The notes below the pieces were generated by a model that had not been told where the DNA came from, did not search any database, and saw only the letters and a list, made by a program, of their open reading frames with translations. Shown piece by piece: positions 24,939 to 32,502 of a stretch of DNA of 64,000 nt. The translations under genes and the position numbers were made by a program. Each line of letters starts with the position of its first letter. Within the stretch, counting starts at the first letter, position 1. Source of the stretch: CALBZG01 sp964486295 (GTDB lineage Bacteria; Bacillota; Clostridia; Peptostreptococcales; Anaerovoracaceae); the NCBI GenBank assembly GCA_964486295.1, contig CAZAMF010000004.1, forward strand, positions 1-64,000, given 5' to 3'.

Positions 24939-25199
24939 ATGGCAAGTAAAAAGGGAGTAGGTAGCTCTAAAAATGGTCGCGATAGTGCGGCGAAACGTTT
25001 GGGGGTTAAAACTGGCGATGGTCAGTTTGTAACTGCCGGCAGCATATTGGTAAGACAGAGAGGAACTAAGTTCCATCCTGGAAACAATGTTGGTATCGGC
25101 GGAGATGATACATTATTTGCAAAGATTGACGGTGCTGTGAAATTCGAAAGATATGACAAAACCAGAAAGCAAGTAAGCGTATATTCCAAAGAAGCATAA
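24939..25199 (+). CDS. rpmA: Ribosomal protein L27
   Basis: This 86-residue L27 is the large-subunit protein whose N-terminus reaches the peptidyl transferase centre. It begins MASKKGVGSSKNGRDS, the mature sequence. It lacks the N-terminal extension (about nine residues ending in FF) that most Firmicutes L27 proteins carry and that the protease Prp removes. The Prp gene, normally between rplU and rpmA, is also missing, so loss of processing site and processing enzyme coincide. The start ATG 24939 follows AAAGGAGGTGTTGATCC. Confidence 0.97.
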   Translation: MASKKGVGSSKNGRDSAAKRLGVKTGDGQFVTAGSILVRQRGTKFHPGNNVGIGGDDTLFAKIDGAVKFERYDKTRKQVSVYSKEA

Positions 25200-25212
25200 A
25201 ATGTTGCAGCTT

Positions 25213-25240
25213 AAAGCCCCTATATTATAGGGGCTTTTTT
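25213..25240 (+). terminator. Terminator after rpmA
   Basis: The 12-bp arms AAAGCCCCTATA/TATAGGGGCTTT (25213-25224 and 25226-25237) end in a T-run to 25240. It lies 30 bp before obgE, so it may attenuate rather than fully separate the two. Confidence 0.88.
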
Positions 25241-25269
25241 AACCATTTAAAAAAAAATAAGAGGTAGAA

Positions 25270-26562
25270 ATGTTTGTAGATCGGGCAGAAATAACAATAA
25301 AATCAGGCAAGGGAGGAAACGGTTCCGTTTCATTCCGAAGGGAACCCTTTGTGCCGGAAGGTGGACCGGATGGCGGCGACGGCGGTAAAGGCGGAGACGT
25401 CATATTTTTTGCGGATAATAATATGCGCACGCTGATGGATTTTCGCTACAAGAGAAAATATGTGGCAGAAGACGGTCAGGATGGGATGAAGAAGAAATGC
25501 TTTGGCAAGAACGGAGCAAATCTTGTTATCAAGGTTCCGCCAGGCACTGTTGTCATTGATAAAAGCACCGGTCTTGTTATGAAGGATCTCATAAAACCGG
25601 GGGATCAATTTATTGCGGCAAAAGGCGGCAAAGGCGGCAAAGGAAATGTTAATTTCAAATCCTCTATCAGACAAGCGCCGAATTTTGCCGAAGCCGGGAG
25701 ATCGGCCAAAGAAAGAACAGTGATTTTAGAGTTGAAACTGATTGCAGACGTGGGGCTCGTGGGTTTTCCGAATGTTGGGAAATCAACATTGTTGAGTGTC
25801 AGCACTAGCGCACAGCCCAAAATCGCAAACTACCATTTTACGACAATCAGTCCAAATCTCGGAGTCGTAGAAATTCATGAGGAAAGTTTTGCCATAGCGG
25901 ACATCGCTGGTATTATTGAAGGAGCTCATGAAGGTGCAGGACTGGGCCATGAATTTTTAAAACACATTGAAAGAACGAAACTGCTGATTCATGTTGTAGA
26001 CGTAGCAGGAAGCGAAGGCAGAAATCCCATCGAGGATTTTGAAAAGATCAATAACGAGCTGAAACTTTACAGCGACAAGTTGGCTTTAAAGCCTCAGATC
26101 GTGGCCGCCAATAAAATTGATCTGATTGACGAGCAGGATCCTCTTTATGTTGAATTCAAGAATCATGTCGAATCAAAGGGATATCAATGTTTCCCGATTT
26201 CAGCACCTTTAGGGCTTGGAGTAAGGGAGCTTCTTTCTGCTGCACTTATAGAACTAAAGAAATTAGAAGCCTTGCCACCGTCAGAGGAAACTGTTGATTA
26301 TTTTGATTTTGAACGAGAAGATAACGATCCTGACTACAGAAATATATATGCTTCAAAAGTCGGAGACACCTATATTTTGACCGGGAAGCAGTTGAAGAAA
26401 ATTTTCGATTCGACTAATTTCAATGATGTTGGCTCGCTGAGATATCTCTATAAATACATAGAGAAAAACGGAGGGATTGAGCAACTGAAAGATTTGGGAC
26501 TGGAAGAAGGAGATACAATCAAAATCGATAATTTCGAATTTGAATATGTAGAAGAATATTAA
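25270..26562 (+). CDS. obgE: GTPase Obg
   Basis: This 430-residue GTPase is associated with 50S assembly and stress control. The N-terminal Obg domain is glycine-rich (GGDGGKGGD and GGKGGKGN repeats, residues 1-158). The G domain has G1 GFPNVGKST (about 163-171), G3 DIAGIIEGAHEGAGLG and G4 NKID. The C-terminal OCT domain (about 355-430) is present, as in Gram-positive Obg. The start ATG 25270 follows AAGAGG. rplU-rpmA-obgE is a widely conserved order. The gene converges with the minus-strand regulator 41 bp downstream, and no clear terminator is visible between them. Confidence 0.97.
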   Translation: MFVDRAEITIKSGKGGNGSVSFRREPFVPEGGPDGGDGGKGGDVIFFADNNMRTLMDFRYKRKYVAEDGQDGMKKKCFGKNGANLVIKVPPGTVVIDKSTGLVMKDLIKPGDQFIAAKGGKGGKGNVNFKSSIRQAPNFAEAGRSAKERTVILELKLIADVGLVGFPNVGKSTLLSVSTSAQPKIANYHFTTISPNLGVVEIHEESFAIADIAGIIEGAHEGAGLGHEFLKHIERTKLLIHVVDVAGSEGRNPIEDFEKINNELKLYSDKLALKPQIVAANKIDLIDEQDPLYVEFKNHVESKGYQCFPISAPLGLGVRELLSAALIELKKLEALPPSEETVDYFDFEREDNDPDYRNIYASKVGDTYILTGKQLKKIFDSTNFNDVGSLRYLYKYIEKNGGIEQLKDLGLEEGDTIKIDNFEFEYVEEY

Positions 26563-26603
26563 ATATGTTGTAAAGTATAAACAGCTAAAACAGCCATATC
26601 AAT

Positions 26604-27356
26604 TTAAAAATCAACCCGGTATGAGCTGACTTTACCGATATAGTCAATATCCTCAAAGCTGTTTATTCGATAGATATCTTCGCTCTTATGCTCCGGAACG
26701 AGCAGTATTTCATCTCCCATGAAAAATATTCGTCTGACCATTGTTCTCAAACCTCTGGTAAATGCGATGATTTCTTTGGATTTCAGAGTTGCGGCTGGAA
26801 TTATTGAAATTGTAAGAACGCTTTTCTTGGGGATAGCTGGCTCCATTGAATCATCAGGCATGATAAAAGAAACGGTATTTTTTGATTCCGTTTTCAGGGA
26901 TGAAGCTGCAAGAGAAATTTGCTCGCTGATGTCAGATTGACTGCCGGCGCTCTGGCTTTTGATACATCGGTCAGTTAATTGAATGGTTGATACGATATCA
27001 AGCTCTTCCAGAAATTGTTTTGCACTGCTGGTCAATTCAAGGTTGCCCTGCATCTCGCATAAACTCTCCAGCATAATTTTATTTAGCTGGGAGGATGCCG
27101 ACATATATTCTTTGATCACGTCCGGAGCTTTTTCAATATATCCTTGAAAAATGAGCCTTGACTCGTTTCTTGATTTGCAAACACGTGCAAGCACTGATGT
27201 GACATCCGGATTTGGCGGCGGCAACTTGGCATTTTTCAGTTGGGATATATAAGAAGGGGTTATGGATAAACCCAGATCAGCGCAGGCTTTTACGATCTGC
27301 CTGAGAGACAGACCGCTTTCGGTTATGGTTTGATCCAGTAGTTGAGCATAATTCAT
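26604..27356 (-). CDS. XRE/S24-like transcriptional regulator, probably not self-cleaving
   Basis: This 250-residue protein has an N-terminal helix-turn-helix (about 1-60; SLRQIVKACADLGLSITPSYISQL) and a C-terminal LexA/CI-like S24 domain (about 160-250). The nucleophile region reads PDDSMEPAIPKKS, with Ser-170 in place. The catalytic lysine of the usual TVKR motif is replaced by Arg-208 in TMVRRI, and I see no Ala-Gly cleavage site in the linker. It is therefore probably a stable repressor that keeps the S24 fold for dimerisation. It is transcribed away from the radical SAM gene, with a good own promoter. Its target may be that divergent region; this is inference. Confidence 0.82.
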   Translation of the reverse strand: MNYAQLLDQTITESGLSLRQIVKACADLGLSITPSYISQLKNAKLPPPNPDVTSVLARVCKSRNESRLIFQGYIEKAPDVIKEYMSASSQLNKIMLESLCEMQGNLELTSSAKQFLEELDIVSTIQLTDRCIKSQSAGSQSDISEQISLAASSLKTESKNTVSFIMPDDSMEPAIPKKSVLTISIIPAATLKSKEIIAFTRGLRTMVRRIFFMGDEILLVPEHKSEDIYRINSFEDIDYIGKVSSYRVDF

Positions 27357-27395
27357 ATGATTGATCCTTTTTCTTTTTTGTTCAGTATCAGCTAA

Positions 27396-27424
27396 ACTAT
27401 ACTATCGGCGAATTTTACTGTCAA
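27396..27424 (-). promoter_or_regulatory. Sigma-A promoter for the S24-like regulator
   Basis: On the minus strand, TTGACA (27424-27419) and TATAGT (27401-27396) are separated by 17 bp. The start would be 40 bp or less from the regulator ATG. Confidence 0.8.
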
Positions 27425-27466
27425 GGCGGATTTTGCTCTGAAGCAATAGTCAATAAAACTTAGGAT

Positions 27467-29323
27467 ATGGTAATATTTATGATTAAAAACGAAAAACTAG
27501 ATATTCTGCTGAAGAAAGTCATGAAACCAGGGAGATACATTGGTGGAGAACTTCATTCTGTAGAAAAAAATGAATATAAATGCCATTTTGGATTTGCATT
27601 TCCGGATACATACGAGATCGGCATGTCATATCTCGGGCTGCAGATCCTTTACAACATATTAAATAGTCATGAGGATATTTATTGTGAGCGGCTTTTTGCT
27701 CCTGCATTGGATATGGAAAAGCTCATGCGAGATGAAGGCCTTTCTTTGTTTACCATAGAATCAAAGACACCTGCTTCGGAACTTGACATTCTCGGATTTA
27801 CTCTACAGTATGAAATGTCCTATACAAATATTCTCAATATGCTCGATCTCTCAGGTATTTCTTTTTTATCAAAAGAACGCGGAGAGGAAGGTCCGGTTTT
27901 AATAGCCGGAGGGCCTTGTGCTTTCAATCCGGAACCGTTGGCTGACATTTTTGATGCATTCATTATCGGTGATGGAGAGGAAACCATACTGAAATTCTGT
28001 GAAATATATATTCAGAATAAGCAAGCAGGCGGAACAAAAGAAGATTTTCTAAAGGCTGTTTGTCTAATTGACGGCGTTTATGTCCCGTGCTTCTATAGTC
28101 CGAACTATAATAATGATGGAACGATCCGGGAGATAACCAAAAACAATAAAACAGCACCGGATCATGTGAGAAAAGCAATTATTCATGAAATAGAATCATC
28201 TTCTTTTCCAGAGGATCCGATTGTTCCGCTGATTGAAACCGTACATGACCGGTCTGTGATCGAAACGTTCAGAGGCTGCACCAGAGGCTGCAGATTTTGC
28301 CAGGCAGGCATGATATACAGGCCTCTCCGGGAAAGATCCAAAGATAAGATCATTGATCTTGCTGTTAAACAACTGGATTCAACAGGAAATGAAGAATTGT
28401 CTCTGCTCTCACTATCGACAAGCGATTATTCCTGTTTTGAACCATTGGTTATGGAGCTTATGGCTATTTGTAAAAGTAAGAACGTTTCTTTGTCATTACC
28501 ATCTCTCCGGCTGGATAGTTTCAGTTTTAAAGTGTTGCAGGAAATCCAGGGCTATCGAAAATCCGGGCTGACCTTCGCTCCTGAAGCAGGAACCCAAAGG
28601 TTGAGGGATGTGATCAATAAAGGGATCACAGAAGAAGATATCTATGGCTCGATCAGACAAGCAATAAAACTTGGCTGGAACAACATCAAACTCTATTTCA
28701 TGATTGGTCTTCCAACTGAAACCTATGAAGATCTGGATGGTATTATACAGATCGCAAAATCGATCGTAAACATCAACTATGAAGTGAACGGGCCAAAGGG
28801 CGGTCGATTCAACGTGACCGTCAGTGTATCGAATTTTGTTCCAAAAGCGCACACGCCATTTCAATGGGAATCTCAGGATTCTGCCGAAGAATTGATCAAG
28901 AAACATGATTATCTGAAAAACGGTTTGAAAATGAAACATGTTACTTTTAATTATCATGATTCGGCGACAAGTTTTCTTGAAGGTGTTTTTGCCAGAGGAG
29001 ATCGGAGAGTATGCAAAGTGATCATACGGGCGTTCGAGCTTGGAGCAAGATTTGACGGATGGTCTGAATATTTCAACGAGGCAGTCTGGATCCAGGCGTT
29101 TCAGGACACTGAGATTGACCCAAGGTTTTATAATGCCAGAAAACGTAGTTACGATGAAATATTGCCTTGGGATATCGTCGACTCCGGAGTGACAAAAGAA
29201 TACCTGATTTCAGAGAGCAAAAAATCTCTTCTGGCATTAACTACACAAGACTGCCGAATTCAATGTGAGGGTTGTGGAATTAAACGCTATACAACTTGCG
29301 AGTTGGAGGGTATACATGAATAA
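27467..29323 (+). CDS. TIGR03960-type radical SAM protein
   Basis: This 618-residue protein is of the TIGR03960 family, of unknown reaction. The N-terminal part (about 20-200) has a B12-binding-like fold (FAFPDTYEIGMSYLGLQILY). The radical SAM core has CTRGCRFC (Cys-271, -275 and -278) for the 4Fe-4S cluster. A C-terminal region holds further cysteines (QCEGCGIKRYTTC). ATG 27467 and ATG 27479 are both possible starts, and neither has a strong SD. The stop overlaps the next gene by 8 bp. In Firmicutes the pair usually lies beside rng and rplU; here it sits near rplU but beyond obgE and a regulator. Confidence 0.9.
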   Translation: MVIFMIKNEKLDILLKKVMKPGRYIGGELHSVEKNEYKCHFGFAFPDTYEIGMSYLGLQILYNILNSHEDIYCERLFAPALDMEKLMRDEGLSLFTIESKTPASELDILGFTLQYEMSYTNILNMLDLSGISFLSKERGEEGPVLIAGGPCAFNPEPLADIFDAFIIGDGEETILKFCEIYIQNKQAGGTKEDFLKAVCLIDGVYVPCFYSPNYNNDGTIREITKNNKTAPDHVRKAIIHEIESSSFPEDPIVPLIETVHDRSVIETFRGCTRGCRFCQAGMIYRPLRERSKDKIIDLAVKQLDSTGNEELSLLSLSTSDYSCFEPLVMELMAICKSKNVSLSLPSLRLDSFSFKVLQEIQGYRKSGLTFAPEAGTQRLRDVINKGITEEDIYGSIRQAIKLGWNNIKLYFMIGLPTETYEDLDGIIQIAKSIVNINYEVNGPKGGRFNVTVSVSNFVPKAHTPFQWESQDSAEELIKKHDYLKNGLKMKHVTFNYHDSATSFLEGVFARGDRRVCKVIIRAFELGARFDGWSEYFNEAVWIQAFQDTEIDPRFYNARKRSYDEILPWDIVDSGVTKEYLISESKKSLLALTTQDCRIQCEGCGIKRYTTCELEGIHE

Positions 29324-29975
29324 GTATCTGGTCACATTTACAAAACGGGGTTATGTTAAATACACATCTCATCTAGATATGGTGCGCCTGTTCAAGCGAA
29401 ACTTCAAAAGGGCCGGCATAGAGCTGGTATATTCCCACGGATTCAATCCGCATCCGAATATGACGTTCGGTCAGCCTTTGAGCCTTGGATATGAAAGCAT
29501 TTGCGAATTGTTGGAGTTCGAAACTATCCAATTTTATGCACCGGAAGATATACAGGAACGCTTGAATAGAATGATGCCAAAGGGAATCGAAATCACCTCT
29601 TGCATGTTGCTTAACGAAAAAACAAAGAGTATAGCTTCTACCTGCTATGAGGCATCCTATACAATTATTATTCCTGTAGAAATCCCAATCCAAGATCTAC
29701 AAGAAATGATTGACAGATTTCTTTCGCAAAAACAAATTATCGTATTGAAATCATCAAAAAAGCATCGTGATTTGATTGAGACAGATATTAAACCAAAAAT
29801 AAGGTCGTTGGAAGCTAGTTTGAATGACAATAATATTATTATGACAACAAGATTGGATGCAGGCAGTGCCTCTAACCTTTCTCCAGAGTATCTGATCGAT
29901 TCATTTTGCAGATTCTGCGGCATACCTTCTGACAGAGCAGTGATAGAAATTACAAGAACAGAAATGAAATATTAA
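29316..29975 (+). CDS. TIGR03936 (DUF2344) family protein
   Basis: This 219-residue partner of the TIGR03960 protein belongs to the DUF2344 family. It has the family opening YLVTFTKRGYVKYTSHLDMVRLFKR-type, here near residues 3-27, and the 'SHGFNPHPNMTFGQPLSLG' motif near 45-63. The frame is open upstream, but GGAGGG selects ATG 29316, inside the end of the radical SAM gene (8-bp overlap). The family is almost always coupled with or fused to TIGR03960, so it probably binds the same substrate. The substrate is not known; an RNA or ribosome link is suspected from the usual genomic neighbours. Confidence 0.9.
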   Translation: MNKYLVTFTKRGYVKYTSHLDMVRLFKRNFKRAGIELVYSHGFNPHPNMTFGQPLSLGYESICELLEFETIQFYAPEDIQERLNRMMPKGIEITSCMLLNEKTKSIASTCYEASYTIIIPVEIPIQDLQEMIDRFLSQKQIIVLKSSKKHRDLIETDIKPKIRSLEASLNDNNIIMTTRLDAGSASNLSPEYLIDSFCRFCGIPSDRAVIEITRTEMKY

Positions 29976-29981
29976 ATAAGA

Positions 29982-30010
29982 TTGACATATATTACCATTT
30001 AATGTAAACT
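29982..30010 (+). promoter_or_regulatory. Sigma-A promoter for comEA
   Basis: TTGACA (29982-29987) and TAAACT (30005-30010) are separated by 17 bp, 30 bp before the comEA start. Confidence 0.65.
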
Positions 30011-30039
30011 CTTGTTATAACTGACAGGAGGTATATATA

Positions 30040-30630
30040 ATGAGTCTTAATAAATTAAAGGTGGCTTTTTTGATTATAATCCTGATAGCCGCCTTCATAA
30101 TTTTTTTGAAGAATTCCGGTGATGAGAGCGATAAAATCATGATCGAAAATGGAATAAACATTGAAACCGCAACCGAAGGAGCAGTTACGGAGTTGCCGGA
30201 GATTATCGTGGATGTGTCGGGTGCTGTAAATGCTCCATCCGTTGTAAAACTGCCGGAAGGATCCAGAGTTTACGAGGCGATTGAAGCGGCAGGAGGTTTG
30301 TGTGAAGATGCATCCATCGATTCATTGAATCGGGCTGCTGTTCTAAATGACGGGGATAAATTATATATCCCGTCTGAGGATGAGCAGCAGATGGCAAGAG
30401 TTCAGACAGCAATTCCAGCAGGCCTTTCAAATTCCGGTTCTCTCGTCAATATCAACACGGCAAATTCTGATGAACTGCAGACACTTTCCGGCATAGGGCC
30501 TTCTACTGCGGAAAAGATTATACTTTTCAGAGATTCAAACGGCCCGTTTCGAGCCATTGAAGAATTGATGGATGTAAACGGAATCGGAGAAAAGACCTTC
30601 GGAAAAATTAAAGATGATTTATGTATTTAA
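30040..30630 (+). CDS. comEA: ComEA-type DNA-binding protein
   Basis: This 196-residue membrane-anchored protein has one TM at residues 7-24, an extracellular SLBB domain (about 53-115; VDVSGAVNAPSVVKLPEGSR) and a C-terminal double helix-hairpin-helix (about 133-195; INTANSDELQTLSGIGPSTA). ComEA receives transforming DNA at the cell surface for the ComEC channel. No comEC or comFA is nearby, so natural competence cannot be concluded. The start ATG 30040 follows CAGGAGG. It is 14 bp upstream of the Spo0A-C-like gene and shares a terminator with it. Confidence 0.93.
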   Translation: MSLNKLKVAFLIIILIAAFIIFLKNSGDESDKIMIENGINIETATEGAVTELPEIIVDVSGAVNAPSVVKLPEGSRVYEAIEAAGGLCEDASIDSLNRAAVLNDGDKLYIPSEDEQQMARVQTAIPAGLSNSGSLVNINTANSDELQTLSGIGPSTAEKIILFRDSNGPFRAIEELMDVNGIGEKTFGKIKDDLCI

Positions 30631-30644
30631 TCATGGAGGGAATC

Positions 30645-30995
30645 ATGTTTGAGCAAGGATGCAAATCTATAAATGTTTGGCAGATGATCTCACGGGAATT
30701 GGCAAAAGAAGGAATAGATCCAAAATTTAAAGGATATAAGTATTTAAAAGCGGCTGTTTACCTGGCGGTTAAAGACAACGGAAAAGTCGAAGCGATTACA
30801 AAGGAAATATATATGCAAATTGCTGATGATCATTCTACGACCGCGGCTGCTGTAGAACGCAGTATTCGATATGCCGTATCGAAAGCATCCGGACCAGAAG
30901 TCACATCCGAAGCACGAACGAACAAAAAATTAATAACCGACATTTCCATATGTGTATTGTGCGAAATTGAAGCTTTTGTCAATCAAAACTGTTGA
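30645..30995 (+). CDS. Stand-alone Spo0A C-terminal-type DNA-binding protein
   Basis: This 116-residue protein corresponds to the DNA-binding half of Spo0A with no receiver domain. The match covers residues 8-82: GIDPKFKGYKYLKAAVYLAV parallels Spo0A 'IPAHIKGYQYLREAI', ITKEIYMQIA parallels 'ITKELYPTIA', and STTAAAVERSIRYAV parallels the recognition helix 'NTTASRVERAIRHAI'. A short unrelated tail follows (83-116). GGAGGG selects ATG 30645; the upstream frame start inside comEA is unlikely. Without a phospho-acceptor it cannot be switched like Spo0A. It may read 0A-box-like sites constitutively or compete with Spo0A. It is co-transcribed with comEA. Confidence 0.85.
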   Translation: MFEQGCKSINVWQMISRELAKEGIDPKFKGYKYLKAAVYLAVKDNGKVEAITKEIYMQIADDHSTTAAAVERSIRYAVSKASGPEVTSEARTNKKLITDISICVLCEIEAFVNQNC

Positions 30996-31019
30996 AAATT
31001 AAGGAAATTGTGATATAAT
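30992..31019 (+). promoter_or_regulatory. Sigma-A promoter for the DUF896-nif unit
   Basis: TTGAAA (30992-30997) and TATAAT (31014-31019) are separated by 16 bp, with TG at 31011-31012 giving an extended -10. It overlaps the stop of the preceding gene and the first arm of a terminator. Confidence 0.7.
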
Positions 31020-31047
31020 AGCCCTTGTGTTTCGGGGCTATTTTTTT
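31018..31047 (+). terminator. Terminator of comEA-Spo0A-C unit
   Basis: The stem ATAGCCC/GGGCTAT (31018-31024 and 31035-31041) is followed by seven Ts. Its 5' arm begins within the -10 box of the next promoter, so the two signals are interleaved. Confidence 0.78.
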
Positions 31048-31074
31048 GTCTCGACCATAGAAGGAGAATATGTA

Positions 31075-31269
31075 ATGCTACCTAAAGAAAAAATCAATAG
31101 AATAAATGAACTCGCTGCAAAATCTAAATCCGAAGGTTTGACAACTCGTGAAAAGAAAGAGCAGGAGGAACTCAGAAAAGAGTATATCGCGGCTTTCAGG
31201 GAACATTTTATAGCGCAGCTTGAATGTATCGAGATCGTCGACGGTGACAAAAGTACGTTTAAGAACTGA
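31075..31269 (+). CDS. DUF896 (YnzC-like) small protein
   Basis: This 64-residue, highly charged helical-hairpin protein is of the DUF896 family (MLPKEKINRINELAAKSKSEGLT, KEQEELRKEYIAAFR). Family members are small cytosolic Firmicutes proteins. Bacillus YnzC is SOS-induced with yneA, but no LexA box lies upstream here. AAGGAG at 31061-31066 selects ATG 31075; the longer frame from 31027 starts inside a terminator. It is followed by nifS after 52 bp. Function unknown. Confidence 0.88.
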   Translation: MLPKEKINRINELAAKSKSEGLTTREKKEQEELRKEYIAAFREHFIAQLECIEIVDGDKSTFKN

Positions 31270-31321
31270 TTGAGTTGTGTATAATGTACAAGGCTGTCTG
31301 AACGAAGGAGATGATATTTTT

Positions 31322-32500
31322 ATGAACGAGCCAAGAAGAGTATATTTAGATTATTCAGCTACGACTCCTGTAAAAGAAGAAGTTTTACAGGAAATGATTC
31401 CGTGGTTCAGTCAGAATTTCGGTAATCCATCCAGCATATATACAATTGGGCAGGAATCAAAAGAAGCGATCACTATCGCCAGAAAACGAGTTGCCTCCTT
31501 AATTGGTGCCTCGGAAAGCGAGATTTTCTTTACTTCTTCCGGAACTGAAGCTGACAATTGGGCTTTATTCGGTATTGCCGACTCTATGAAAAGCAAAGGA
31601 AATCACATTATTACAACCAAAATAGAACATCATGCGGTGCTTCACAGCGGCGAATTTCTTGAAAAACATGGTTGTGAAGTGACGTATCTTGATGTTGAGC
31701 CCACCGGGCTGGTTAATCTGGAAAATTTAAAAAATGCCATCACTGATAAAACGATACTAATATCTATTATGATGGTGAATAATGAAATCGGCACCATTGA
31801 GCCCATCAGGGAGATTGTATCGATTGCGAAAGAAAAAGGGATCCTGGTACATACTGACGCAGTTCAGGCTCTTGGTAATGTACCTATAAACGTCAAGGAA
31901 CTGGGCGTTGATCTGATGTCGATTTCTGGACATAAAATCTACGGACCGAAAGGTATCGGCGCGCTATATATCAAAAAAGGTATTAAAATAAGCAATTATA
32001 TGCATGGCGGCGGTCAGGAAAACAAGAAGCGTGCCGGGACGGAGAACCTGGCTGGGATTGTTGGGTTTGGTAAAGCGGCCGAATTGGCTGAGAAAAATCT
32101 TTATGAGCATATTGAAAGAAACACGATGCTTAGAGATTATTTCAAGGAACAAGTCCTCAAAAATATACCTGAAGTGGATATTAATGGTACGATGGAACAT
32201 CGCCATCCCGGAAATTTGAATCTCGCATTTAACTATATAGAAGGCGAGGGCATACTGCTTCTTTTGGATATGGCCGGAATCTATGTGTCTACCGGTTCAG
32301 CTTGTAATTCCGCTTCCTTGACCCCGAGCCATGTGCTTTCAGCCATAGGAATTCCGGTTGAGAGGATTCATGGGTCGATCCGGTTTACAATTGGTGATTT
32401 TACAACTAAAGAAGATCTTGACTATGTGATAAAAGTGCTTACAGAGGTAGTTTCAAAGCTGAGAAACATCTCGTCTGTAAATGAAAAGAAAGGTTGGTAA
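31322..32500 (+). CDS. nifS: Cysteine desulfurase
   Basis: This 392-residue PLP enzyme removes sulfur from cysteine and passes it as a persulfide to scaffold and thiolation enzymes. The N-terminal VYLDYSATTP is followed by the PLP-Lys in SISGHKIYGPKG (about residue 205) and the active-site loop cysteine in STGSACNSAS (about 327). The loop matches the NifS/IscS group. AAGGAG before ATG 31322 sets the start; the upstream frame is not supported. The product very likely feeds both NifU and MnmA, which follow directly. No iscR regulator is present. Confidence 0.96.
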   Translation: MNEPRRVYLDYSATTPVKEEVLQEMIPWFSQNFGNPSSIYTIGQESKEAITIARKRVASLIGASESEIFFTSSGTEADNWALFGIADSMKSKGNHIITTKIEHHAVLHSGEFLEKHGCEVTYLDVEPTGLVNLENLKNAITDKTILISIMMVNNEIGTIEPIREIVSIAKEKGILVHTDAVQALGNVPINVKELGVDLMSISGHKIYGPKGIGALYIKKGIKISNYMHGGGQENKKRAGTENLAGIVGFGKAAELAEKNLYEHIERNTMLRDYFKEQVLKNIPEVDINGTMEHRHPGNLNLAFNYIEGEGILLLLDMAGIYVSTGSACNSASLTPSHVLSAIGIPVERIHGSIRFTIGDFTTKEDLDYVIKVLTEVVSKLRNISSVNEKKGW

Positions 32501-32502
32501 TA

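Noticed and set aside
31027..31074. Longer N-terminus for the DUF896 protein
   Set aside because: It begins inside a terminator hairpin, and AAGGAG clearly marks ATG 31075.
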